A stretch of DNA of 64,000 nucleotides from Armillaria gallica (taxonomy: Eukaryota; Basidiomycota; Agaricomycetes; Agaricales; Physalacriaceae): assembly GCA_037576215.1 (NCBI GenBank), contig JBANDB010000014.1, forward strand, positions 62,001-126,000, given 5' to 3'. A model generated the notes under the pieces. That model saw only the letters and a list, made by a program, of their open reading frames with translations. It was not told the DNA's origin and did no database searches. Position 1 is the stretch's first letter; each line of letters starts with the position of its first letter. The translations under genes and the position numbers were made by a program. Positions 12,601 to 24,228 of this stretch are shown here, in pieces.

Positions 12601-13419
12601 GTGTGCTGTAACATGCTCCGAAAACGTGGAGAGAGTATCAGGGCGGCCTGAAATAGTGACAGAATTGGCATCCATCGTTGCAGTGACATAAAGAGGGGAT
12701 GGTTCGGTGATGGTCTGCTTGAATGATTAATAACTGAGATGAAGAACGGTGGAAGAGGATCTAACCTTTGCAAAATCCGAAATTGCCACCTCTGCATCTT
12801 CTTTGTTCAATCCAAGGAACACAAGACTCCAAGGAGAAGAGTGGACGACTTCAGGGAACGAGCCCGAAAGCGTCGTGCGGCGGAAAATTTGTGCACGTAC
12901 ACCAATCCATATAGCCAGGCGATATGCTTCTACGGCATGGGAAAGGAAAGAAACACTTGAGAATGAAGTAGCGACAACAGCGGCGGGCAATATCCCTGAC
13001 GAAAAGCCGAGGATGCCGACGCCGTGGACAGAGTTGGGTTTCAAAACGTCACTGAACGGGGTGAGAGACCCATTAGAAGCAACGGAGGCGTCAATGTACG
13101 CCAAGTAGCGCAGCGTCTGTAAGAGGAAGAGTGTGGTGCCGGAAATGACCGCATTATGGAGATACCGTTCGGTGGGTAGAGCAAGGATGGACTCTTTAGT
13201 CTGGAAGTCTGACAGGTCGATGTTAACTTGTGACAGCTCTGTCGAAGAGAGCGTCTCTAATTCTGCATGGAGGGTAGCGTGGCAGGCAGCAAGGAGAACA
13301 GAGCCCGAGGGAGAAGAGGCGTCGAGGAGGGCCTGTTGGCGCGCCTGGGGAGAGTTGGCGGCTGCAGTGCCTTGCCCACCAAAGACAGGAACGTCAATAC
13401 AAAAGGTGGTAGAGGCCAT
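6663..13419 (-). CDS. Non-reducing polyketide synthase copy A (SAT-KS-AT-PT-ACP-ACP-TE)
   Basis: Eight exons: 12766-13419, 12067-12714, 11682-12006, 11440-11624, 10155-11386, 7269-10105, 6772-7217 and 6663-6719. They give 2127 residues with no internal stop. Domains: starter-unit acyltransferase (residues 1-390) with GFSSG at 138-142, where Ser140 replaces the usual catalytic Cys; ketosynthase (403-830) with DTACSSS (Cys570), EAHGTG (His705) and NIGHLE (His745); acyltransferase (920-1250) with GHSLGEYAA (Ser1015); product template (1300-1620) with [13 protein letters not shown] (His1341) and HPVFMDT (Asp1526); two ACPs with GVDSL (Ser1693) and GLDSL (Ser1808); thioesterase with GWSFGG (Ser1963). 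This architecture makes cytosolic aromatic polyketides from malonyl-CoA; an orsellinic-acid-type product is inferred. The start is the ATG shared with copy B. The intron at 7218-7268 has a GC donor. Confidence 0.93.
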
Positions 13420-13485
13420 GTCTAAGGGCACAATAGTGAAGGTTCCAGAAGCGAGGACATAAGCTCTTTATTAGATGAAGATTTA
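13420..13485 (-). promoter_or_regulatory. Conserved promoter-proximal segment of PKS A
   Basis: About 65 bases directly upstream of the start codon match the same region of PKS B (about 54795-54860). Similarity stops beyond that. The two copies therefore share the 5' leader but have different upstream DNA, so they may be regulated differently. Confidence 0.5.
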
Positions 13486-16400
13486 AAAAAGGAAACGAGG
13501 CGAGCGGATGTATGCAAGTCCGACTGAAGGCTTGAATCACCGACCTGGGCTGTTACACAAAGACAGCCATCAGTGTGGGGCTGCAGCAGTGTAACCTCGT
13601 TGATCCGTCCAGCTGAAGATATCCGTTCCTCGTCCTTCGTCTGTCGTCTGCAAGTTTCAGACAATAATCTTCGGTCCTTCAGTGAGTAAATTAGAGAATT
13701 CTCGTGCCAGAAGTCGTCCCTTTTTTCAGATTTTGCGTGGCTTTCTGCGTCGGAATTCGAACCCCACAAATATCTCCGACCGTACCTAGATGTATATAAG
13801 TATTTATCCGTGAATAACGCACTTGAAACGTACTGGAAGCCTCGCAGAGACGAAAGACGCGCTTGGCAGAGATACGCTGTGTAATCACCATGAAGGTCAT
13901 TGTTAGGATTGAAAAGAACGCGTCCTGTCTCAGAATTCCCACGCTATAAAATACGCCTTGCCTTTTTCGCGCGTGTGTCGATCCTTCCATCAACCCATTC
14001 TACGACCGGAGAGCCCGACTCGATTATTCTGACAGCTGGATGTGCCAGTGGTCTTTGCGGTACCAAAGCTGAAAAATCTGCTCGAAATTTGATATCCGTC
14101 AATCCAACTTCTGATGGCAGCACTATTCTCCCTTGCCCGTCGGGGCACAGAAACCAGTGTTACCCCACTGTAGCCGCATGGAAATGGGCGCACGAATGCG
14201 GGGGTGGATATGATGTTTTGATACATCACCGCCTTCAGCCCTAGATCGGTATACCCACCGCTATGTCCTTTTCGTTCCTTGCGGCTAGCCGAACTAGTCG
14301 GTCCATCGAACGGCCTTTCAGAGTCGGAGATGATCAAACTTCCGCGATACCCTGTGTAGATTTGTACTATCTAGCTGATAAGGCATGTCTGGCCCTCTGA
14401 AGCGGGCAAAAGGATCTGATCTGGTTAGTCCTTGTACTTTTGCATACTAACAGTACCTTACATGTTAATCTTTATCGCTTTGTTGATCCATGCGGCGATG
14501 GTAGTCCGCCTATTCCGCCGAAAGTTTATCATACTGCCAGATCCCGAGGGGTATGGAGGTAACTGCCCGTCCTTCATGCGCTTGGCGATAGATTCGAAAT
14601 TCGAAGGCCCCTCCAGTCAGGATTATAACTAGGCCGTTTGACCATCTTTGCTCCCTAGAAAGGTGACCAGATTCCTGTGCTATCATATACGCTATACTGC
14701 TGAGTTAACAACAGAGGTCTTCGTGCTGTGCTCACCTTTCTACGAAGTTTAACAGTTTAACGCCCCACCTCTCTTACCGGTTAGACTGATCGAAACAATC
14801 GATGAGCCCAATGGCCCTGATATAGCCTCACGGGACAGAGTCAAATGTGATTGAGTGTCTGTATTCTGTGTTCATTTTCCTTGCTCTCTAATGTCGGCGA
14901 TATGATTGGGCAGAAATAAGCGCTTGTACGCCAGACGTTCGGAATAAGTGGCGTATCATAAGAATGCAGCGCTTTTTATGTCTAAAAACAGATGGCACAT
15001 TTGCAGCACGGCTGTCTGGGTCATGGTCTCCGACGTCCCCGAGAGAAGTAACGAATCTTCCGAATCCTGCCAATTGTGCTACGCAGACAACAGTGTCTTA
15101 CGGTGATTCCTTTGTCGTCGCTACCTTCAAGCCGCAGATGGTAAGCGCCACGATAATCACACCAAAAAAAGTAAAATTCCAGCCAAATTTCAGTTTGGCA
15201 GAAACTAATTACAAAATTGGTAATATGCCATGTATAGACATGCGCATCGCGCCCCTCCCGCCCAAAGACGGGCAAGAGGCGGGGGTAGCGGGATTCCTAT
15301 ATATGGTATCTATCTGTTTTCGGAATTAGTTTCTGCCAAACTAAAATTTGGCTGAAATTTTACTCTTTTTGGTATGAATTCACATCAGCATGCTAATTTT
15401 ATATCAGCGACATCTCACCATGTCAAGAGCTGAAGATCTAGATGTCGGAACAGCATCACTTCGCAACCTTCCGCGACGCGGTTCAAACCGAATCAAACGT
15501 TTCTGTTACTCAGTTGAGTATGCAGGGCTACCATCCGAAAGAATCGTTACCACCATACATTGAACTTATATTGCTATGGTCTTCCAGTGCGGAGCCGCAA
15601 CAACCTCGGGTCTGTTTCTATGTCTTCCAATTGTATAGCATGGGCACTGCCACTGAAGCAGTACTGAAGGTTGAAACGCTAAAGCTACGTATTTTTTACT
15701 CAATGAAAATCTCAAACCCGAAAGGTTTTGGCGGCTCGCTAAGTGGCATTCTGACAGCTCGATTGCTTGTGATCGCATGATTTTCATACCCCGTCAGAAT
15801 GGCAGGCTGCGGGAATGCATCTAGGGAGTTAAAGACAGCGATCTATGAACGAAACCCATTCAGTTGTTTTTCAAGATAGAATGTTTTTCGTGCTAAACAT
15901 AGAGTCATATCGGTGATATTGACGAGCACCGAGACGTTTCTCAGGAGAACGACGTTGCGAGCACCCTCGTTCTAGGCGCTGAGAATATTTCTATTGCTAA
16001 CACATCTGCCAGTGCCTATCAGGTCGTTGCAATGTTGAACAAAGCCGCGACTTCTTGAACTGTATGGGCAACTCATTACATTCAACATCCATCTTTTTGG
16101 CCCTCCTCTAGAGTGAGTTGCCGCCGCCGTGTCATGGGAAGATACTCAAAATTAGCACCTCTTGACGTCACGGTTGCCTTGTCGCGTTGATGCTTTGCCG
16201 GCGGCTAGGCCTTGTTTTAAGTGAATAACATGCAACCATATGCGCTACTGGGACCTTCAAGCGCCTAGCTCGTCTATTTATCCGCTCTTGGCATCTCACA
16301 ACTTTAATGACTCCGCAACTTCCCCAAGAAAATGGATGTTCTTTCTTCCAGAAATGCGTTCCTGCTGTACGTCTCTATTGCGAACGTGCTTAATATGTTT

Positions 16401-17139
16401 GTGCCTCTAGGTTTGATCAGGACATTATCAGAGAAGCCGAAGTGCTATAGTCCTGAGCTTCCCGTCTTCCAATCTCCCCTGAGGTCGACTTCGCCGCTCT
16501 GATCGACTACTGAATGGTACGCGAGGTAAACAGCTTCGATCCTGGGAGTAAACGCTCGTCGCTCATCTGACATTTCAGCGTCGCTCCATACTGCAATTAT
16601 GCTCCAGCCGCATGCGTTCATTAACCCGGAACCGCTGTTTGCCTGGGGAACAGGGGGGACATCAGAATGAACATAAATACGACACGAAATGGGGCGTGGT
16701 TGTGCCACCGAACATACAGGAACATTGTTCTAGTGCATTGCTGGCTTTTGAATCCCAAGCATCTCATTGGTCGATACCCTCTGATGCTGAGTTAACCCGT
16801 TTCGACTTGGTGACTGCGCAGTCCGCTTGGAGGCTTGGTACGAACACGTGATGTGCGGCGAACCTTAGTCACTACTTAGTAGGCCACGTGGATCGTCCTT
16901 CCGAGGCCTCCGAATGTCAATAATCGATCATCCGTGCTACGACGAGATCATCGTCATAGTATCTTTCCCGATATGCAACATCTGCCGCTTCTCCCGCTTC
17001 CTTGATGTGTTTAGAATCTTGCTGTGAGGAATTACGAAAGTCGGCAAAAAGCCGTAGTTGTAAGCAGGGGTTGTGACATGCTGCGCTCTATAAAGGACAT
17101 GGCGTTATTTTCCATCCCTCGCTCTCGATTCTTCTCGGG
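13486..17139. other. Gene-poor 3.6 kb gap with one foldback element
   Basis: No gene could be supported here on either strand. The open frames are short, lack conserved motifs, and do not join across plausible introns. The only clear structure is the inverted repeat at 15159-15376, described separately. The last 100 bases are the promoter side of the catalase gene. Confidence 0.5.
15159..15376. mobile_element. MITE-like foldback element
   Basis: Two arms of about 54 bases (15159-15212 and 15321-15376) are near-perfect reverse complements of each other, both carrying a TTTGGCAGAAACTAATT core. Weaker pairing continues inward for some 20 bases. The loop is GC-rich and contains its own small hairpin. 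A short element with long terminal inverted repeats and no coding capacity fits a non-autonomous DNA transposon. No clear target-site duplication was seen. Confidence 0.6.
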
Positions 17140-19322
17140 ATGGTTGGTCCTAGCCTGTTTATTCTCTATGCGATCTTCCCCCTACTTTCTCGTGCAACTG
17201 TCACCGATACGACCTTTGCGGCTTCCAATGGCGCTCCTATAGCCCAGCCGTATGCATGGTCACGGGCAGGTCCTACTGGCCCACTGCTACTGCAAGGTTA
17301 GTATACTAATTATTGTTACGTCTCCACAAACCGACCGAATGTCTGCCGCCAGATTTCGCCTCCATCGATCTGCTTGCCCACTTCGACCGCGAACGCATTC
17401 CAGAGCGTGTCGTGAGTCCTCTTGTACCACGTTCTATTGCGATGGATTAACCCGATCCTAGGTCCACGCTAAGGGTGCAGGTGCGCACGGGTACTTCGAG
17501 GTGACGCATGACATGAGCAACATCACGTCGAGCAAGTTTCTTTCATCCCCCGGAACGCGAGCCAATGTCACAGTACGTTTCTCCACCGTCGGCGGTGAAC
17601 TCGGCAGTGCAGACACTGCACGCGATCCCCGTGGATTCTCCACAAAGATCCGGACCGATGAAGGCAACTGGGATTGGGTGTTCAATGATACACCTGTCTT
17701 CTTCATTAGGGATGGCGCCAAGTTCCCCCATTTTATCCACACGCAGAAACGGAACCCTCAAACACATCTGAAAGACGCCGATATGTTTTGGGTACGCCAT
17801 TTCATTCTCAGATTGTTTCCGTTCTGACACAAGTTAAGGATTATTTATCTCTAAACCCCGAGTCTATTCTTCAGGTCATGTATTTGTTCTCTGACCGTGG
17901 AACCCCGGATGGTTTCCACAATATGCACGGATATTCGGGGCATACGTATAAGTGGACTAAGTCGGACGGTACGTTTTATTATGTACGGACGACGATCCTC
18001 AGGGACACTGGTTTTAAGGTGAGTGCGCTGCGCCGGATAATTTCGCGTTTCAAAATTCATCCATTTGGCATCTGTAGACTCTCGACAGAATTACTGCAGG
18101 GACATTGGCAGGAACTAACCCTGATTACGGTACACAGGCGCTCTTTGAAGCCATCGAGGCTGGTGATTACCCCACATATACCGTATCCATTGTAAGTAGC
18201 TCTCTATACCCGTCCTGGTTTTATTCAAACATCTTCAGCAAACCATGACCCCCGAGCAAGCCGAGGGATTCCGTTACAACATCCTCGATCTAACCAAGGT
18301 TTGGCCGCAGAACATATATCCTCTCCAGGAAATCGGAAAGCTAGTTCTCAATAAGAATCCTGAGAACTACTTCGCAGAGATAGAACAGGTATTCAATTTC
18401 TCCACCATATGACCGTTCGGGTCCTGACCTATGTATACCTGCTAGCTTTCCTTCGCACCATCAAATATGATCCCATACATTGAGCCCTCGGCAGACCCTG
18501 TCCTACAGGCACGTATGTTCTCGTACCCAGACACAGCACGACATCGCCTTGGCCCAAACTTCAATCAGCTCCCGATCAACTGCCCACTCTTTGAACCGGC
18601 GAACTTCCAGCGGGACGGATGGGGAACGATCTTCTCTCAAGGCAGCAGACCTAACTACCAAAGCAGCATACAACCCTTGACGTACCAGGAGAACCCCGGA
18701 TGGATCTATGGAGAGGGATGTACAGGAGGAGAGGCTTGCGATTATGAACGCAGGAGAAATCACGAAAATTTCCTTGGCGCAGCATACCGTGATCTGAGTG
18801 AATTCACTGAACGTAAGCGTCTCGTTATCTTGTGTCTCCTTCGTAGCGGTCTCATGTTATTGTCTTCTCGTTTTTGTTTCTGTTAATAGTTGATTTGGAG
18901 CAGCCCCGGGGTCTATGGGCATACATCTGGAACGATACGCAACGCGCTGCCACTGTTGGGAACCTCGCAGCACACATGACCAATATCAAGAACGTTACGA
19001 TAGCGAACAGACAACGTTCGTGTGCTATTTCCGCCATCTCCCATCATCCTGACGCTCCGCTAGTTTCCATTTTCACTGCCGTTAACAAGACTTTTGGAGA
19101 TGTGAGTGATTTCTTCGCGAAGACTCTGAAGTACTCATCATTTTTATTTTGTAGAGTGTCGCCAGCGCCCTTGGTCTTTCTCCCGTGGACCCTTTGGTGG
19201 TCAAGAACGTTTCCGAAGCCGTAAAATTCAGGGCCTATATTGGGTATTCGCTCAATATATCGGCAATCGAAGGGACCTCTAGTCTCCAAGAGATCTCATA
19301 TGACGACTATTACAGGGACTGA
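17140..19322 (+). CDS. Secreted heme catalase
   Basis: Ten exons: 17140-17296, 17353-17411, 17462-17791, 17839-18018, 18078-18191, 18239-18388, 18446-18812, 18890-19015, 19064-19101 and 19155-19322. They encode 562 residues. The enzyme splits hydrogen peroxide into water and oxygen. The first about 20 residues ([19 protein letters not shown]) form a signal peptide, so the protein is probably secreted. Key residues are visible: distal His74 in the [13 protein letters not shown] motif, Asn147 in FNDTPVFF, and the heme-ligand Tyr357 in [13 protein letters not shown]. The chosen ATG is the first in frame that gives a signal peptide. Splice sites were placed by frame continuity with catalase motifs. 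One intron (19016-19063) restores the usual NRQLSIF motif. The gene lies head-to-tail with the hydrolase downstream, 228 bases apart. Confidence 0.88.
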
Positions 19323-19550
19323 CGGAGATGCCTTGTGGGACTTAAAAAAGTGCTTCGCATTATTAAGTTTTAAGTGCGAACGTTTGTTATAGTAATTGTT
19401 ATGTAGTAGGTACTTAGGTTGTGCGGACCGATAGGGCCGGGTAATATTTGGCTTCGGCGTATTCCGACTTCAGGGCCTCTTGGACGTTATTTTGTTCGTT
19501 CCTTCTAACCAGCCACTTAATATACGCTTTATCGTCTTTACCATTCGGAA

Positions 19551-20372
19551 ATGCGCATCAACTTGTCAACTGGGACAACTCTGGAGGCTGAGCTGACGTC
19601 GCCGTCAGATGCCGGCCAGAACCACGGCGATGGTGGAAATAATCTGGCGATATTCCTCCATCCATGGTCGTGGCTGGGAGGTCAGATGCAGGATCCGTAT
19701 GTTTATTTTCAAAATAACCAATCTAGACTAACTTCCTTAGGAAGGGTTGTGTCTTTATTGATGGACGTCTTTAAAGCGCACAGGTCTCACTACTATCTTC
19801 TGCGCTACAACTCTCGAGGAGTCGGAAAGTCTTCAGGCTGGCCTTCGTTGACCGGTTTGAGTGAAGGAGAGGACCTACGAGCACTTGTACAATGGGCCAT
19901 TGGAACCATTGGGAACATCGAATCCCTCGTTATCGTGGTATGAGCACGGTCTTGACCTGCATTTCTGCAGAGTTGAAATTCGTCACAGGGCTACTCTTAT
20001 GGCTCGCTCATCGCCTCTTTGCATTCCACGCTACCTTCAACCTCAACCAAAGTCTCTCACATCCTTTTGTCTTATCCACTCGGACCCAGAGGGTGGCTCA
20101 CAGCTTTCCGTTCCAGCGCGTACGATACAGCCTTGAAGGATCTCCTCTCCAGTCCAGAAGCCCATGTACTTGTTGTATTCGGGGATCAAGACGACTTTAC
20201 CAGCATCTCAAAGTACGAACGCTGGACTAAGGAATTGCAAACGTTAACTGGAACCGATGCCCAGCGTTTAGAGATCATTCGTGCTGATGGTGCCTCGCAT
20301 TTCTGGAGAGGTCGAGACGAACGTGTCCTTACTGCTGCGGTGGAGCGATGGTTGCAGGGGCGACAGTTATAA
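19551..20372 (+). CDS. Small alpha/beta hydrolase
   Basis: Three exons (19551-19696, 19745-19937, 19989-20372) encode 240 residues. The protein shows the alpha/beta-hydrolase pattern: an HPWSWLGG strand after an LAIFLH strand, an LRYNSRGVGKSSG motif, the nucleophile elbow GYSYG with Ser116, an acidic residue in FGDQDDF (Asp179 or Asp182) and the catalytic His217 in GASHFW. It resembles small cytoplasmic hydrolases of the COG2945 type with an unknown substrate. The first intron appears to use an AAG acceptor after two earlier AG sites. This is the choice that restores the DPVVSLL frame, although the intron can also be read through without a stop. Confidence 0.78.
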
Positions 20373-21443
20373 ATACCGTAAGTTTGAGTACGTTAGGATC
20401 CTATCAGTGGCTGCTTACCAGAAAATACGCTAGCATACAACAGCCATACAAGTGACAGACTCAAAAAGGTATCTCATGTCATGTTACCAGAGTTGTCTGC
20501 GAGCCTCGTCTTCAAAGGCTTCAATATTCAATGGTAACGAACCTGAATCTGGTTTTGATTACTTATATACAAACGATCAATGCTAGTTTCGTAAGCCAAA
20601 CTCAACGATCCGTATGAAGAACTATAATGAGACGTCGTTCAGTCTGGATTCTGATCAGGGGGTAGGTAATGACGCGATAGCCCAAGTGGACGGTCAACCG
20701 ACCTCCTCAATATTTCAAAACACTTAACACTACTTCGTTTCTCATTATTTAATAATCTGTGCCTTCAAAGGCTGATTCTACGCATACCACACTCCCTGAT
20801 TCCTACATCATTCCTTCTGTTAATTCTTCAAGTTGGATCGAGCGAATTCTTGAAGAGAAGTGCCATCTATCTTTACTGTGAGTATTTCGGACCAAGCATC
20901 CAACTTAATGGTAGCATAGACTTGTTCCTTGTGGTAGCAACTGGTCAGGGGAAGATCAATACATCAGAGCTAGATTGCTAGATCATATCGAATGAGCCCA
21001 TTTATTTTCCTTGTCTGTTCTTCGAAGGAAACTTCAGAATATGAGTAGGCATGTGTATCCATAATTATATCCTACATCATTTGAACGCATATAGGCTTTC
21101 AAAGTGCCCACCAACCAAGAAATGGATGGGGATGAGTCTGGCTCTTTATACAGGATGTCGTCATAGCCACCGGCCTGTGGCGGCGATACTGCGGATAAAT
21201 CCGAGTAGTACGATCAGTCGCGAAGCGACGTCGTTAGGTCCAACTCCATCCGTATACCATCAGTTCTTCGTTGTTCTTTTTCTAAACGTAACGACCTTTC
21301 CTTCTGACCGTCTTGTACTTGCCAGGACTTTCAGGGGATTTTTATTTTATTCTATTCAGGTCGTGCACCTCAGTCGGCTTCAGTCCGTCCACTCATTATT
21401 CGTCACTCTTTCCACCTACCTCGACACCGAAAACCCTTTTATC
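20373..21443. other. Intergenic stretch, no gene seen
   Basis: About 1 kb without a supported gene. A segment of about 30 bases near 20590-20625 is repeated near 32855-32890, next to an ExoX-C-like fragment. This suggests a small shared repeat. The long open frame starting at 21051 runs into the SH3 gene, but its upstream part has no features and no conserved start. Confidence 0.45.
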
Positions 21444-22438
21444 ATGCCAGCAATTGCCGTTCGAGATGAAAATTCTGAAGCGATGTCGACTTCGTCCCCC
21501 CTTCGCCCAATCTACATTGCTGGATTTGTCGTAGTGGGTGTTCTACTCCTTGGCGTAGCTCTATGGCTTGCGGTTAGAACACATCGGCGACGGGCCCAAG
21601 CAAAGAGAGAAGAAAATCTTGGAGCCGCGTTCTTATCTGTCAAAGGACTCGTCAGAGACGGCGATGTCCAAGCTGAAAAGGCCCCCCTACCCGAGTCTGT
21701 CTTCGGTTCCTTCTCTTTTGTTGAAATTGTGCTTATGTATTCCCGATTAGAAACCTCCAAGCCATCCAAGGCTCTACGTTCTCTCGCGAGCAGCTCACTA
21801 GTTCTGTGATCCTACCGGACAAAGTTTTGATATCCAACCGTCCTGCTCCAGTACAGGAGACGCCTCAGGATATCCTTGAATTCCACCGACAGTCGGGCAA
21901 TTTCCCGCGCCCTTTCTCCCCCAAACCCTTTGCGTTTGCTTTGACAGCAGCCCCCAATCCCCGCGGCTCTATTGTCCAATTAAACCGTTCATCAATGATC
22001 CGAAATTCCTTCATGAGCACTGCTAGCACAGTCAGCCGCTTTTCGGTTATATCTTCCAGCTCTTCAGTCGACTCATCTCCCACCACCGGTACAACTCGTA
22101 AAATTCGCCAGCTGTTTAACCCCATTCTCCCCGACGAATTAGTCACTAATCTCGGTGAGCGGCTCACAGTCGTACAGTCGTTCGACGACGGCTGGTGTGT
22201 CGTTGGGAGGGAGAATACGTCGAATTTCAATAACGCTAAATCTCTCTTCAAATCTCCGGGTGCTCAAGCGGAGCCTAATGTGGAGCTTGGTGTTGTTCCC
22301 GCGTGGTGCTTCCTCAAGCCCGTCAAGGGCCTGAAAGCTGAGCGACCCGTCCGAAGCACCAGTCTTGGGATAACTGTGCAAATGGAGGGTCCAGCGTTCT
22401 CTTCTCGAGAAGAGGTCATTTCTTGGTCTAATTTCTAG
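21444..22438 (+). CDS. Single-pass membrane protein with C-terminal SH3 domain
   Basis: Two exons (21444-21694 and 21751-22438) encode 312 residues. One transmembrane segment lies around residues 22-46 and is followed by a basic stop-transfer patch (RTHRRRAQAKR). A serine- and proline-rich linker follows. The C-terminal part (about residues 200-275) reads as an SH3 fold: an ALYDY-like position replaced by RQLFNP, then LGERLTVVQSFDDGWCVVGR, LGVVPAWCFLKPV. This layout resembles fungal membrane SH3 adaptors involved in cell-surface signalling or cell fusion; function is inferred. The intron donor is weak (GTCTGT) but is the only one that joins the two frames correctly. Confidence 0.72.
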
Positions 22439-24228
22439 GCTCTTTCATTTTATTTGTCCTCGATCTCACTTGAAGATACGTCTTATCTTCAGATCAAGTC
22501 CCCCCGTTCCGATCGTTTGGCACTCATTTCCAGCGCACCTCTCTTGCTGGTATCAGAGCGGTTGTGCTCATGCATACCCACCCTATTGTTGATATTGTTA
22601 CTCGCTTGCTGTTTTCTTATTCTTCCATTCTGCCAGTGGCAGTCAATTACCTCGCTTGAGAATTTTTGTATACAATTTGTTGTAGCTCTAGTAGTGTCCG
22701 CCTCGAGCATGGGAATTCACTCATTCTATGTTCATGCCATTATCACAGCTGGAGCATTCAATCAGAGCACCACAAAAAAGTGCAGCGTATGCACTGGACG
22801 CGTATGAAATATTTAGTGTGAGGTCATGGTCGTCAGGAAGAAATTCAACAATCGGCAATTGCCGTCCTTTGACCCATTTCCCGAAGATCAGCTACACAAG
22901 GTGTTTTGAAGATTAGCGCTAGCGTGCATACCAACCCTTGAAATATGAAAGCCCACAGAAGCCTCCGCTACTCCTTAATTTCGGTCAGAAGTCCTCGGAA
23001 ATTATCGAGCACCCACACCATCTTATTCATAAATAACTCCAGTCCCAAAGATTTCGCTCAGCTAAGCCCGTGTCGGCCTTGGTACACAGTGGTAGCCACT
23101 GTGAGATACCGAGTCTCGGACTCCCAGTGGGGACGGGGTGTTGAAGCCCCGGAGCAACCAGCGCTCCCCTAAGAAGGTTGAGTGAAATCTGATTTCATCC
23201 TCCGCTTTAAGCAGATTGGACGCATATTCTTGACTCCCAAGTCAGATTCACTTGACCTGCTGGTTTGTTTTAGATTTGGGAATGGAGAGTCTCTTGGCGC
23301 CTGCCTGGTTAGAAGCGGACGTCTACAATTGGACCCAACTTGGCATCGAAAGGAAAAGAAGGTGATTCCTGCCGCGTTTCTTCTTCCATCCTAACGGAGC
23401 GCCTGATCTCCGGCGGGTCTGGTTATTTCAGTACACGATTGGACGGAGAGTCGAGACCGATGACCTACCGACCATTAGCCACGGCCATAGCCCTTGCTTG
23501 CAAATTGCGAGAATTTTGCCGTTGTTATTCCTTGGGCTAATGGTTAACGTGGGTACATCTTCATCAAGTACTTCATTTTGGGACTCCTAGACGATTGAAA
23601 ATGGCTATTTCGCCATTTGTGCTGCAAGGGACAATCTATTGTTACTATTGAGGATGCCGAGGACGGACCGCCAGCATTGCTAACATTCGTAGCAGATAGC
23701 TAGAACGGGATCTGTTTCAAGGAAGACTGCTTTTAGCGTTGATAAGCATGCTTGGCCCCCAGCTATAATACTTACTAAAAGGTTATAACAATTTGCCACA
23801 ATAGAAAGCAAGATACTCATCCGTTATCGATGAATTCCATCCACAATACAGCCCTAAGCTACCATACTGGTCTGCTTCGAGTATATTTCTACTGCTGGTG
23901 CTTTCAAGTGAGTTATGTGATCACAAATCTAATGAGGTTGGAGCACTCGCCGTTTGGGAAGATCAAGGCGGCACTGCAATCTGTGGCGGCGACAGACAAA
24001 TACTCCTTTCTAGGTCAATGAGAGTAATCCATAGCTCTGAAAGATAAAAAACGTGATTTCCGAGACGATTCTGAACTGACTCTTTGCTAATGCCTTGCAG
24101 ACACCTTCCCTGAGCTGTCTGAGAATTATTATAATCGTGTTATTGGAGTCATTGATACAGTTGGATTTACAGAATGATTGTGGATGTTCCTACACTTGCT
24201 GAAAGCTGAGATAATGAGTAATACAAAG
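22439..24228. other. Intergenic stretch of 1.8 kb, no gene seen
   Basis: No coding region or RNA gene could be supported. Short plus-strand frames between 22454 and 24021 lack conserved motifs and splice partners. A small GC-rich region at about 23060-23170 can form local hairpins but matches no RNA family that I recognise. Confidence 0.45.

Noticed and set aside
13741..13770. tRNA-like B-box (TTCGAAC) on either strand
   Set aside because: No matching A box, anticodon arm or acceptor stem could be built around it.
19016..19063. Reading catalase straight through 19016-19063
   Set aside because: It gives an insert not typical of catalases. Splicing with GTTCGT and GCTAG restores the NRQLSIF motif and keeps the frame.
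21051..21443. N-terminal extension of the SH3 protein by the upstream open frame
   Set aside because: The region has no conserved start context or protein features. The ATG at 21444 lies right before the conserved part and the transmembrane segment.
6663..22438. A biosynthetic gene cluster made of PKS A, catalase, hydrolase and SH3 protein
   Set aside because: A 3.6 kb gap separates PKS A from the catalase. None of the neighbours is a typical tailoring enzyme, and PKS B has no such neighbours.
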